A DNA stretch of 33,210 bases, from the NCBI GenBank assembly GCA_013044165.1, contig JABEVB010000002.1, positions 1 through 33,210 on the forward strand. The letters are read 5' to 3'. The notes below the pieces were generated by a model. That model was not told the DNA's origin and ran no database searches. It was given only the letters and a program-made list of their open reading frames with translations. The stretch comes from Phycisphaerales bacterium (lineage in GTDB: Bacteria; Planctomycetota; Phycisphaerae; WQYP01). Positions 7,896 to 16,430 of this stretch are shown here, piece after piece (positions within the stretch are counted from its first letter, which is position 1; every line of letters starts with the position of its first letter). Made by a program: the position numbers and the translations under genes.

Positions 7896-9716
7896 TCACT
7901 GCGTTTGCGAGGCGGCGGCGCTCTGCGTAATCCTGTAGAGAGTCTGGTGGTAATGGCCGTCAAATATCCGATCAATTATCTGTGCCTCTGCATGTGTTTG
8001 GGCACACGCCTTTTGCAATCGCAGAGCAAAAGGCGCCGCGGCACGCGTGAGCACGTACACGGGCGGATGCTGCTTTATTTTGGCTTCTAACTGTGCCCGC
8101 GAAAGCGATGGCATGATTTTGCCGGCATAATAAAGCGTGCCGAGCCAGGGCGTATCGCCCTGGAGGGTATACACCGGGGCTTGGTGCGTCAGTTGCATGA
8201 GTTGCCGCACAGGCCCACGGTAAGGGCTAACCTGATAGCCCGCGCCCGCTCTGTAAGCCCAGGTGGTGGTGAGCATAAGAAGCCATGCGCCAGCGACATA
8301 CCATATAAAGCTATTGCCAAACCTGCGGCTAAACTGATCCTTCCACAATCGCACGCCCAGCACGATAAACCCAACCGCCGCTGCGCCCCAGCCAGCCACA
8401 CCCAATACATTGAGCGCCGGCCGCAAAAAGTAAATGCGCTGCATAAGCGTGTAATGATCTTCATAAACAGGTTTGGCATGTGAGGCCAGCACCACTGGAA
8501 TAAAACCGAGCAACCCAATGCCCAAGCCCATCATAATAATGGCCTGCGACGCCAGTAAAATCTTGGCGGCGGCCTCCATCGGCGCACTGCGGCGCAGGCG
8601 AAGAAACTCCTTCCAGACAGCCGCCACCAGCAGCGCCGCAAACGGAAACTGCTGCAGGGCATAACGCTGCTTTTTTTGATGAGGCAGGGTTAACAGCGCC
8701 AAGCCCAAAATGAGCACCAACCAAAACATCCAGCGAGCCTGCGATTCCTGCCGACTCGGCGGTGGGTCAGATCGCACCGGCAAAAAGGGCAGCGCCAGGC
8801 CGCCGATCAGCGCCGGCGTCCACGGAAACACCCATGCCAGCATGCCAAAATAGTACCAGCGGGTATCGGTATATTGCCGGCCCGGCCGGGCGACATATTT
8901 AACAAACTGGCTGGTCCAGACCGCCCAGCCGCTGGCATGATACTGTGATTCGTAGCGCGCATTGGCGGCGACGAGCCACGGCAGAAAAACGGCCACCGAT
9001 ACCACAGCGGCCACCAGCAGCCCCCACCAGTTGCTCGCGGGCCGCCGCCGAAACCAGAGCATCCAAATAACAAACGGCACAAGCACATAAGCGGGCGGAA
9101 CCGGACCTTTGCTAAGCACCGCCAGCCCAAAGCCAACGCCCGCCAAAGCAGCCCAGGCCCACCAGCGCTGGGCCTGCTCTATCATGCCCATGATCGCCCA
9201 AAGGCCTACGGTGATAAACGCGGTCGAATAAATGTCATACGATGCGAGCCTCGCCTGGCGCACAAACACCACCATGCTGGCCAGCACCAGTGCCGCCAGC
9301 AGGCCCAGCCGCCGATCGCGGGTGGTAAAGCAGCCGATGCCATAGGTGGCCCAGCAGGTCAGCAGCCCCATCACCACCGAAGGCAAACGCACCACCCATA
9401 AGTTGTCGCTATGAAACAGCTCCGCCACAGCCGCCGGAATCCACACAGGCAGCGGCGGCTTCTGCATGCGCGGGAAACCGTTAAGCGTTGGCAAGAGCCA
9501 ATGATGGTCGCGAAAACACTCGCGCACCGGCACAAGATTAAATAGCTCCATCATGTCGCGTGCCTGACCGGTGCCGAGGCAGATTAAATATAACGGCAGC
9601 GCAAAAGCCGTAATAATTGCCAGCGCCCAGCCGTGGCCAATATGCCAGTCGGCCGGCTCGTTCAGGCGCCCGCTGGGTGCGCCGCCTTGCGAAGCGTATG
9701 ACGTTGTCATGCTCAT
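7896..9716 (-). CDS. ArnT/PMT-like integral membrane glycosyltransferase
   Basis: This 606-residue polytopic inner-membrane protein belongs to the GT39/GT83-type family. Members take a sugar from a polyprenyl-phosphate carrier and add it to lipid A, protein or another envelope acceptor. I count roughly ten to twelve hydrophobic segments. The first periplasmic loop has GQARDMMELF, where family members carry the catalytic acidic residue. RMQKPPLPVW corresponds to the conserved KPPL motif and LVLASMVVFVRQARLASYD is typical of the second loop. Two close ATGs at 9716 and 9710 are both possible; GGAG lies upstream of the first. It starts 80 bases after the GT2 gene, and the pair is likely one transcript. 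The acceptor is unknown. Confidence 0.87.
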   Translation of the reverse strand: MSMTTSYASQGGAPSGRLNEPADWHIGHGWALAIITAFALPLYLICLGTGQARDMMELFNLVPVRECFRDHHWLLPTLNGFPRMQKPPLPVWIPAAVAELFHSDNLWVVRLPSVVMGLLTCWATYGIGCFTTRDRRLGLLAALVLASMVVFVRQARLASYDIYSTAFITVGLWAIMGMIEQAQRWWAWAALAGVGFGLAVLSKGPVPPAYVLVPFVIWMLWFRRRPASNWWGLLVAAVVSVAVFLPWLVAANARYESQYHASGWAVWTSQFVKYVARPGRQYTDTRWYYFGMLAWVFPWTPALIGGLALPFLPVRSDPPPSRQESQARWMFWLVLILGLALLTLPHQKKQRYALQQFPFAALLVAAVWKEFLRLRRSAPMEAAAKILLASQAIIMMGLGIGLLGFIPVVLASHAKPVYEDHYTLMQRIYFLRPALNVLGVAGWGAAAVGFIVLGVRLWKDQFSRRFGNSFIWYVAGAWLLMLTTTWAYRAGAGYQVSPYRGPVRQLMQLTHQAPVYTLQGDTPWLGTLYYAGKIMPSLSRAQLEAKIKQHPPVYVLTRAAAPFALRLQKACAQTHAEAQIIDRIFDGHYHQTLYRITQSAAASQTQ

Positions 9717-9796
9717 CAGCGCTTTATCTCCATGATTTTTGCCGCGTCGGCGTGAGCCGACGGGCTACATACAATTGCTGCGACTGCTATTGGGCA

Positions 9797-10861
9797 CTAC
9801 GCCAGCGGCGGCATATGTCGCTGGCGGGCGGGCGTGAGGGTACGCCCGGCCATACGAACTTCACGCACGGTATACACCCGTTTGCCTTGGGCTTCAAAGT
9901 AAACGCGGGCGATAAGCTCCGCCAACAGCCCGGTTGAGAAAAACATCAGCGACATTAAAAACAGCAGCGCGCCGACAATAAGCAGCGGCCCGTGCGCCGC
10001 GAGAATGCTGTAGCCGGCAATTTTTTCGGCCATCAAAAACACGCCGATCACAAACGACAGCGCCATAGAGGCCAAGCCCACCTTGCCAAACAGATGCAGC
10101 GGCCGAGTAAGGTAACTGTTCAAAAACTTAATAGTCAAAAGGTCCAGCAGCACACGAAAGGTGCGGCCAATGCCATAATTGCTCGGCCGATAGGGTGCAT
10201 TGATGTTGCGAATGGGCACTTCCGTAATGGTGGCCCCGGCCATGGCCGCCAACGCCGGAATAAACCGATGCGAATCGCCATAAAGATTGATGTGCTCAAG
10301 CACCTCGCGGCGGTAGGCCTTGAAGGTCGTGCCGAAATCGTGAATCTCCACGCCCGAAATTTTGCGAATCAACTTGTTGGCCGTGGCGCTGGGCAAACGC
10401 CGCAAGAAAAAGCCATCCACCCGCCGCTCCCGCCAGCCTGAAACCACGTCGTAGCCTTCGGCAATCTTGGCAACAAATTTTGGTATCTCATCCGGGTCGT
10501 GCTGTAGATCGCCGTCCATGGCAATAATGACCTCGCCGCGGGCATAGTCAAAACCGGCCGCCAAAGCCGGCGTTTGGCCGAAATTACGCCGCAGTTTCAC
10601 CAGCATCACACGCGCATCGGCGTCGGCGATCGCGGCAAGTTTGTTGTAGGTCTGATCTTTGCTGCCATCATCCACAAAGATGATTTCGTAAGGCTTGCCC
10701 AAGCTCTCGCCGTTGCGTTTTAATCCGTCGTAGAGTTCCTGAACCGAATCTTGCTCGTTGTACATCGGCACCACCAGCGAATAGTACGCCTCGGGGCACG
10801 CAGCTTCGCGGCGGACTTGGGTAAGAGCATTGTCCTGAAGTTGTTCGGCCATAATGGTCAT
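9797..10861 (-). CDS. GT2 polyprenyl-phosphate glycosyltransferase (ArnC/GtrB/DPM1-like)
   Basis: This 354-residue membrane enzyme is likely to transfer a sugar from a nucleotide donor to undecaprenyl phosphate on the cytoplasmic face. The GT-A domain occupies residues 25-230. SLVVPMYNEQDSV opens the domain, IIFVDDGSKDQT binds the nucleotide, and RNFGQTPALAAGFDYARG and AMDGDLQHDPDEIP follow the DPM1/ArnC pattern. Two strong transmembrane segments lie near 255-320, as in GtrB. Starts at 10861 and 10852 are both possible; AGGAG at 4 and 13 bases respectively does not decide. It lies upstream of the ArnT-like gene on the same strand: one protein would make the lipid-linked sugar and the other would use it. 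Confidence 0.9.
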   Translation of the reverse strand: MTIMAEQLQDNALTQVRREAACPEAYYSLVVPMYNEQDSVQELYDGLKRNGESLGKPYEIIFVDDGSKDQTYNKLAAIADADARVMLVKLRRNFGQTPALAAGFDYARGEVIIAMDGDLQHDPDEIPKFVAKIAEGYDVVSGWRERRVDGFFLRRLPSATANKLIRKISGVEIHDFGTTFKAYRREVLEHINLYGDSHRFIPALAAMAGATITEVPIRNINAPYRPSNYGIGRTFRVLLDLLTIKFLNSYLTRPLHLFGKVGLASMALSFVIGVFLMAEKIAGYSILAAHGPLLIVGALLFLMSLMFFSTGLLAELIARVYFEAQGKRVYTVREVRMAGRTLTPARQRHMPPLA

Positions 10862-10983
10862 GATACTCCTGTCGCGGCAAAGTATACCCCCTGCCGCTAT
10901 TCGCTTACAGTGTCACACGTACCGCCAAGCGGCGCAAGGCCGTCGCGTCTGCCCGACCGACACACGATGCTGCCATGAGCGGG

Positions 10984-11913
10984 TTAATCCAGATGGACGC
11001 CGGCGAGCATGTCGGCCAGCGATTGCGGCTCGCGCGCAATATCCGCAAACCCGCGCGGCAGCGGACGCCGCCCCGCAACCGCCTCGGCTCCGCGGTGCAC
11101 GCACCATTGCCGTACGGCTTGGCCCCAGTCAAACGCTTTGCTGTTGGCAAGCGAAAAATAGGCTTCACAGAATGCCTTGGCACGGGGATATATACCTGTG
11201 CCATCCGCCTGAACGCACCACAAAACCAACGCGTCAACAATGTCGCTTTCTGTTGTGCCCAGCCCCACAGCGCCCCAGTCGGTTATGGCGGTGATAAGCC
11301 TGTCGCCGTCAAGCATGATTGCCGCCGGGTCGAGTGAGCCGTGCCCCAGCACCGGTTCACCGGGAGGCTTGAGTGCAGCCAATTGCTCAAAGGTTTCAGT
11401 TCCGAGGGCTGCGGCGATGCGCGTGGCACGCGCTTCGTGCGCCGCCGCAGCCACGCGCAGCCTATTGCCGCAGCCAAGATTGATCGGCGGAAATGGCACG
11501 TGGGCCAGGGAACGGTGCATCCACGCAAGGCGCACGCCCAATTGCGACAAGTCCTGCTCGCTCCATTGCTCCACCGGGAGGCTCTGGCCATGCAGCATAT
11601 CCAGCAGCAGCATCAGGCGGTTCTGTGGTCCCACACACGCAATTGCGGCGTCTTTCTGCTTCAGGCCCACCGGGTGCCCCACCGGAAAGCCATCCTGCGA
11701 TATAAGCTCCAGCACCGCTGCGGTGCGGTCGAGTAACTCTTGCGTAAACTCTGGTAGGTACACCTGCAGCGTATACTCCTGGCCGCCCGCCGTCAGCAGT
11801 TCATACGACTCGCACTGGCGGCCGCGCTGCACCGGCCTGAATCGCACAATGCGGCCAACGTTGTAATGACGCTGCACCAGAGCGTTAAGGGCATAGGCTG
11901 TTTGATCATCCAT
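10984..11913 (-). CDS. APH/ChoK-fold protein with degenerate active site (probable pseudokinase)
   Basis: This 309-residue protein has the layout of aminoglycoside phosphotransferase or homoserine kinase II proteins. The N-lobe is at 1-100 with YTLQVYLPE. The middle holds QLGVRLAWMHRSL. The catalytic region is at 191-214. The family motif HGDLHPGNIL reads HGSLDPAAIM here: the catalytic-base Asp is Ser193 and the metal-binding Asn is Ala198. The DWG Asp (212) remains. The position where the family has an ATP-anchoring Lys or Arg before a hydrophobic residue is Gln50. I therefore infer that phosphotransfer is lost or unusual. It lies 122 bases upstream of the GT2 gene on the same strand. The start at 11913 has only a weak GAGG upstream. 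Confidence 0.8.
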   Translation of the reverse strand: MDDQTAYALNALVQRHYNVGRIVRFRPVQRGRQCESYELLTAGGQEYTLQVYLPEFTQELLDRTAAVLELISQDGFPVGHPVGLKQKDAAIACVGPQNRLMLLLDMLHGQSLPVEQWSEQDLSQLGVRLAWMHRSLAHVPFPPINLGCGNRLRVAAAAHEARATRIAAALGTETFEQLAALKPPGEPVLGHGSLDPAAIMLDGDRLITAITDWGAVGLGTTESDIVDALVLWCVQADGTGIYPRAKAFCEAYFSLANSKAFDWGQAVRQWCVHRGAEAVAGRRPLPRGFADIAREPQSLADMLAGVHLD

Positions 11914-12240
11914 TGTGCACTCGTTTGCCTCTTTGTGGGGTCAGCGCGCCACCGCACCAAGGCCTCATGGCTTCAGCGGCGGCCACGAGTGCCTTTTCAC
12001 TCGCCGGGTGCTATTCTATACGCGGTGAGCTTAGGCTTGAAGCTGGCGAAGCCGCCGCATGACACAAGATTCTGTAACGCCGGCGCTGGATGAGGCTTTT
12101 TTGCCTTGCGGAGGGGGCTTTGGCAAAATCACCCCATGCACCGCTATAGGCCGATAAGATGAATTGCCGATTGTAAGCGGTGCGTCACGGCGTTTTTGTT
12201 TATGCCGACGTTCGAGTCACTCATAACAGGAAGTTAATTG
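11914..12240. other. 327-base divergent intergenic region
   Basis: This lies between the APH-like gene (leftwards) and the glycogen-synthase-like gene (rightwards), so it should hold both promoters. A weak candidate for the rightward gene is TTGGCA at 12120-12125 followed 19 bases later by TATAGG at 12145-12150. No RNA gene or clear terminator was seen. Confidence 0.35.
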
Positions 12241-14028
12241 ATGAAATCTGTTGTTCACGTCACGCACGAGGCTGTGCAAAAAATTGGCGGCATCGGCGCG
12301 GTGCTTCACGGTCTGTTAACGTCCAAAGCCTATTCTGAAGAAATTGATCGCGACATATTGGTTGGCCCGCTGTTTTCGACCGATGGGCCGGGCCACTTGC
12401 GACTCGGGGCCGACGGCGAGGTGCTGTACAGTTCCATTGACGGCATCGTCCGCCACCCGTTTGGGCATGCATTTGCCGAAATTGAGCGCAAATATCACGT
12501 AAATATCGTGTATGGCCGCAAGGCGTTTTTTGATTCAATCACCGGCATCCGGGCGTATCCGGAGGTGCTGCTGTTTAACGTAAACCACTACGACCAGCAA
12601 CGAATCAATCTTTTTAAATTTCGGCTCTTTCAAGAGTTTGGTATCGAATCGAGCAAATACGAGTATATCTGGGATTATGAACAATACTGCCGCATTGCCG
12701 AGCCTGCCCTCGAGGCGCTGCACGCCATTGGCTGCCCCGACGGGCCAGACCCGGCGGTGATTTTATCGCATGAGTACATGGGCATGCCGACCGCTCTGGC
12801 CGCCATGCTTAACAACCCTGAACGCTTTCGTACAGTATTTTATGCGCACGAAGTTGCCCCCATGCGCCGCATTGTTGAATCGCATGCCGGGCACGACATC
12901 ACATTTTACAACGCGTTGGAACTCGCCCATAAGCAGAAGCTCAATGTCAATGATGTTTTTGGCCCACAGGATCATTTCTACAAATATCCGCTGGTGGATG
13001 CCGCTCGCCACTGCGACAACATTTTTGCCGTAGGCGATTACATTGTGCGGGAGTTTCGGTTTCTTAATCAGGCATTTGAGTCGCGCAACATTGACCTCGC
13101 GTACAACGGCGTGCCCGCACTTAAAATCAGCCTCGCCGACAAGCTGGCCTCGCGCAGGCGTTTACAGCGGTATATCGGCAAGCTGCTTGGCTTTGAGCCG
13201 GACTATGTATTTACCCATGTGACCCGCATGGTGCTTTCCAAAGGCTTGTGGCGCGACATTCGCGTAATGGAGCAACTTGAAACCCGCCTGGCCCGCGAGC
13301 ATAAGCGTGCCGTGCTGCTGGTGCTTTCCACCGAAACCTCCGCTCGCCGTACCGATGATGTCATGAACATGGAAAGGGATTACCGATGGCCCGTGGCACA
13401 CCGCGAAGGCTACCCTGACCTTACGGGCGGTGAGGCCGCGTTTTACGCCGGCGTGCAGGAGTTTAACGCCCGAAGCTGTGCTGCCAAGGTTATCTACATC
13501 AATCAATTTGGCTTCACGCGCCAAACCTGCGGCCAACGCATGCCCGCCGATATGGACTTTATGGACATACGCCAAGGCTCCGATCTGGAATTTGGGCAAT
13601 CTATTTACGAACCCTTTGGCATTGCGCAGGTGGAGCCGATTTCCTTTGGCGGCATCTGTCTGTTCACGTCGCTTTGCGGCTGCGCCGGCTTTGCGCGTCA
13701 TGCCGCAGGCAACGGACCAACTCCCAACGTGATTGAAGCCGACTACACCGTGGCTCCGGAGCTTAAAATCGCCAACATTAAAGACTGCCTGGCGATCACA
13801 CGCGAAACGCGGGATGCCATCGAAACCGCCACCGCGGCGCGGCTTGCCGATGAAATTCATCGCCGCCTGCCCGCCACCGACAAGCAAATTGACGAGTTTT
13901 TGCAGCGAGGCTACGCCCTGGCGGAAAAAATGAGCTGGGATGCCGTCGCCCGGCACTATGTGCTTCCCGGCATAGCCCGGGCGCTGGCCAAACAACCCCG
14001 CCACCACCAGCAGCCGGTGCTGGTGTAA
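12241..14028 (+). CDS. glycogen/starch-synthase-like glycosyltransferase (divergent GT-B)
   Basis: This 595-residue cytoplasmic GT-B protein opens with VVHVTHEAVQKIGGIGAVLH, where K14-x-G-G17 matches the nucleotide-sugar loop of glycogen synthases. ILSHEYMGMPTALAA and FRTVFYAHEVAPM fit the N-domain. SIYEPFGIAQVEP near the C-terminus has the E-x7-E motif of GT-B retaining enzymes (E457, E465). The chain is longer than bacterial GlgA (~480) and the EPFG segment resembles both bacterial GT5 and eukaryotic GT3 glycogen synthases. Donor and product are therefore unsure; glycogen or another alpha-glucan is likely. ATG 12241 is chosen over the TTG just before it because AGGAAG lies 6-8 bases upstream. 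A long antisense frame across the 3' half is a shadow. Confidence 0.8.
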   Translation: MKSVVHVTHEAVQKIGGIGAVLHGLLTSKAYSEEIDRDILVGPLFSTDGPGHLRLGADGEVLYSSIDGIVRHPFGHAFAEIERKYHVNIVYGRKAFFDSITGIRAYPEVLLFNVNHYDQQRINLFKFRLFQEFGIESSKYEYIWDYEQYCRIAEPALEALHAIGCPDGPDPAVILSHEYMGMPTALAAMLNNPERFRTVFYAHEVAPMRRIVESHAGHDITFYNALELAHKQKLNVNDVFGPQDHFYKYPLVDAARHCDNIFAVGDYIVREFRFLNQAFESRNIDLAYNGVPALKISLADKLASRRRLQRYIGKLLGFEPDYVFTHVTRMVLSKGLWRDIRVMEQLETRLAREHKRAVLLVLSTETSARRTDDVMNMERDYRWPVAHREGYPDLTGGEAAFYAGVQEFNARSCAAKVIYINQFGFTRQTCGQRMPADMDFMDIRQGSDLEFGQSIYEPFGIAQVEPISFGGICLFTSLCGCAGFARHAAGNGPTPNVIEADYTVAPELKIANIKDCLAITRETRDAIETATAARLADEIHRRLPATDKQIDEFLQRGYALAEKMSWDAVARHYVLPGIARALAKQPRHHQQPVLV

Positions 14029-14209
14029 CAGAGCGGATGAGAAGCTGTCGCTGCCACCTTCGGTTGCGGACACTGCCTCGGTAGAGCCGATGCTTCTGAA
14101 CCTATATCTACCGTGTATGAGCCATACTACGGCCCAACGCACTACCCAGCCCCGCGCCGCCACGCGGTGCGCACGATCGCGCCGCAGCTTTCTTGGAAAC
14201 ACCTTACGG

Positions 14210-14239
14210 TTGTTGCCGGATGCACACCTCTCTTATACT
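14210..14239 (+). promoter_or_regulatory. candidate promoter placing ribF mRNA start at its ATG
   Basis: TTGTTG (14210-14215) and TATACT (14234-14239) are 18 bases apart. Transcription starting about 7 bases after the second box would begin at or next to the ribF ATG at 14247, and no ribosome-binding site precedes that ATG. A leaderless mRNA is the simplest reading, but this is inferred from spacing only. Confidence 0.4.
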
Positions 14240-14246
14240 TCGCCGG

Positions 14247-15269
14247 ATGAAGGTTGTTGCCAACATGGCGGAGTTTCCATCGGCGGCTCGCGGAGGCGTG
14301 CTTTCGGTCGGCAATTTTGATGGAGTACACCTCGGGCACCAGCAGATGCTCTCCACCGCAGCGGCCATCGCGCAGCGCGAAGACTGCCCGCTGGTTATCT
14401 TAACGTTTGACCCGCACCCGCTGGCCGTTATCAAACCTGAAATTAAGCGATCCGGGCTGCTTACGCTGTCGCAGCGACTGGACCTTCTGGCCGGCTTTTC
14501 ACCGGATGTGCTTGTGGTGCAGCAGGCCGACGCCGCGTTTTTAAGCATGGTGGCCGATGATTTCCTGCGGCATATCGTACGCGACACCTTCGCCGCCCGT
14601 TGGATGGTGGAAGGGCCTAATTTTACATTCGGCCACCGGGCACAGGGCACCGTGCAAACACTTATAGAGCGCGGGCACGAATTTCATTTTCAGGCAACAA
14701 TTGTCGCCACCGCCACCACAGCCCTTAGCGATTTAACACTGGTAGACGTGAGCAGTTCGCTTATTCGCTGGCTTATTGCCCAAGGCAGAGTACGGGATGC
14801 GGCCATCACCCTTGGACGACCCTATGCCATTCGCGGACGTGTGGAGCATGGCGCTGCCCGTGGCCGCACTATTGGCTGGCCCACGGCCAACATTCAGACC
14901 CAGCAGGCGATTCCGGCGGCGGGTGTCTACAGCGGCTGGGGCATCCTGGGCGCGAAGCGCTATCCCGCAGCCATAAGCATTGGCAACAACCCCACATTTG
15001 CCGGCGCGCCAAGCACGCTTGAGGCCCATTTGCTCGATTTTTCGGGCGATATTTATGGCCATGAAGTTGAACTGCAATTTTTTCGCTGGCTGCGCGACCA
15101 GCAGAAGTTTGCCTCGGTGGATGCCCTTAAGCGACAAATAGAGCTTGACGTCGCCCATGTTCGGCAGGCCTCGCGAAGCCAGACGCTGCCAACCGCAACC
15201 GACCTCCCTGGCCCGATACGACATCAGCCGGCATCTGCCGGTGCAACTGCAAAGGAGCATGCATCGTGA
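14247..15269 (+). CDS. ribF: bifunctional riboflavin kinase / FAD synthetase
   Basis: This 340-residue cytoplasmic enzyme phosphorylates riboflavin to FMN and adenylates FMN to FAD. The N-terminal adenylyltransferase domain has VGNFDGVHLGHQ with the HxGH motif at 28-31, and LTFDPHPL. VEGPNFTFGHRAQGT is a family hallmark. The C-terminal kinase domain begins near PYAIRGRVEHGAARGRTIGW, continues through WPTANI with the conserved PTAN motif, and ends in AISIGNNPTF. The start at 14247 matches the family's MKV-type beginning, but a second ATG at 14265 cannot be excluded. The stop overlaps the nrnA start by four bases (GTGA), which suggests translational coupling. ribF near nrnA is a common bacterial gene order. 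Confidence 0.94.
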   Translation: MKVVANMAEFPSAARGGVLSVGNFDGVHLGHQQMLSTAAAIAQREDCPLVILTFDPHPLAVIKPEIKRSGLLTLSQRLDLLAGFSPDVLVVQQADAAFLSMVADDFLRHIVRDTFAARWMVEGPNFTFGHRAQGTVQTLIERGHEFHFQATIVATATTALSDLTLVDVSSSLIRWLIAQGRVRDAAITLGRPYAIRGRVEHGAARGRTIGWPTANIQTQQAIPAAGVYSGWGILGAKRYPAAISIGNNPTFAGAPSTLEAHLLDFSGDIYGHEVELQFFRWLRDQQKFASVDALKRQIELDVAHVRQASRSQTLPTATDLPGPIRHQPASAGATAKEHAS

Positions 15270-16309
15270 CCTTCCACGCCACCACCCTTGCTGAAGAAGA
15301 AAAAGTGCAGGCCGATCTTGCGGCCATTGCGCAGCGTCTGCAAGACTGTTCTACGGTTGGCATATTTACTCATGCAAGGCCCGATCCTGATGCAATAGGT
15401 TCGCAGCTTGCCTGCGCCCGTGCACTGCATTCGCTGGGCATCAGGCCCACACTTATAGACATTACGCCGGTGCCGCCCACCCTGGAGTTTTTATATGCTG
15501 ATGCCGAGCCAGTCTCGCGCATCAGCCTGGGCGCTGCGGCGGCCGACCAGGCGCCGGCTCTGCCGGATTTTGACTGCATACTTCTTGTGGATACTCATTC
15601 GGTTTCGCAACTCGAGGGCGCCCGCGACTATATTTTACAGCGGCGGGCGACCACATTGGTTGTTGACCATCACCGCACCGGCGACAGCATCGCTTCGGTG
15701 CTGGCCTGCGACACCTCCGCGGCAGCATGCGTGGAACTCATCGCCGATTTGCTTACACCGCTCAACGTCCCCTTGTCGCACGCAATTGCCGAGCCGCTTT
15801 ATGCCGGCCTCGTCGGCGACACGGGCTGGTTTCGATTTGACAGCGTAACACCGCGTACGCACGCATTGGCCAGGCAACTTCTGGCCACGGGCGTCGAGCC
15901 GGCCACCATGTATCGGCAACTTGCGCAGCAGGAATCGCCGGCTAAACTGCGGCTTATGGCTGCAGCCCTGGCGAGCCTGCAGTATTTGGGACAAGAGCAA
16001 ATTGCCGTTATGACTCTTTCTAAAAATGATTTTACCCAGGCCGGCGCAGAGTCGTGGCAAACCGATGGTCTGGTGGATTGGCCCATGAGCGTCGGCACGG
16101 TCGAGGTTGTGGCACTGCTTTCCGAAACGGACGACGGCCGCACGCGCGTTAATTTGCGAAGCAAAACCAGCATAGACGTAAGCGCCATTTGCGCCCATTT
16201 TGGCGGTGGAGGCCATGCGCGTGCCGCTGGTTGCCGCATCACCGGCTCGCCCGCGACTGCCGCCGCGCAACTCACGCCAGAGTTGCTTAAGGCGGTCAAA
16301 ACGTCATAG
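15266..16309 (+). CDS. nrnA: DHH-family phosphoesterase, NrnA-like (nanoRNase / pAp phosphatase)
   Basis: NrnA-type enzymes degrade very short RNA oligonucleotides and dephosphorylate pAp, in the cytoplasm with Mn2+. This 347-residue protein has the DHH domain metal motifs in order: H36-ARPDPDA, D109-TH and D134-HH. AGLVGDTGWFRFDSV matches the fourth motif. The C-terminal DHHA1 domain ends with the RNA-binding loop FGGGGHARAAG. It starts with GTG at 15266, preceded by AAAGGAG at 15251-15257, inside the last codons of ribF. Among DHH proteins the length and motifs fit NrnA rather than RecJ or the cyclic-di-AMP phosphodiesterase GdpP, which are longer. Confidence 0.92.
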   Translation: MTFHATTLAEEEKVQADLAAIAQRLQDCSTVGIFTHARPDPDAIGSQLACARALHSLGIRPTLIDITPVPPTLEFLYADAEPVSRISLGAAAADQAPALPDFDCILLVDTHSVSQLEGARDYILQRRATTLVVDHHRTGDSIASVLACDTSAAACVELIADLLTPLNVPLSHAIAEPLYAGLVGDTGWFRFDSVTPRTHALARQLLATGVEPATMYRQLAQQESPAKLRLMAAALASLQYLGQEQIAVMTLSKNDFTQAGAESWQTDGLVDWPMSVGTVEVVALLSETDDGRTRVNLRSKTSIDVSAICAHFGGGGHARAAGCRITGSPATAAAQLTPELLKAVKTS

Positions 16310-16430
16310 GAGGCGGGAGCGATCTGCCTGGAGGACATTTCTCCGCCACAAACTCATCATGCTGCCGGCACGCAGGCAACCGGGAAGACTGTTTTGTTGC
16401 GCAGCCGAAAAAAAAATAACCACCCGATGC

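Noticed and set aside
13162-14202. 346-codon open frame on the minus strand
   Set aside because: It is antisense to the glycogen-synthase-like gene, lacks motifs, and is rich in Arg, Gly and Ala as expected for a shadow in GC-rich DNA.
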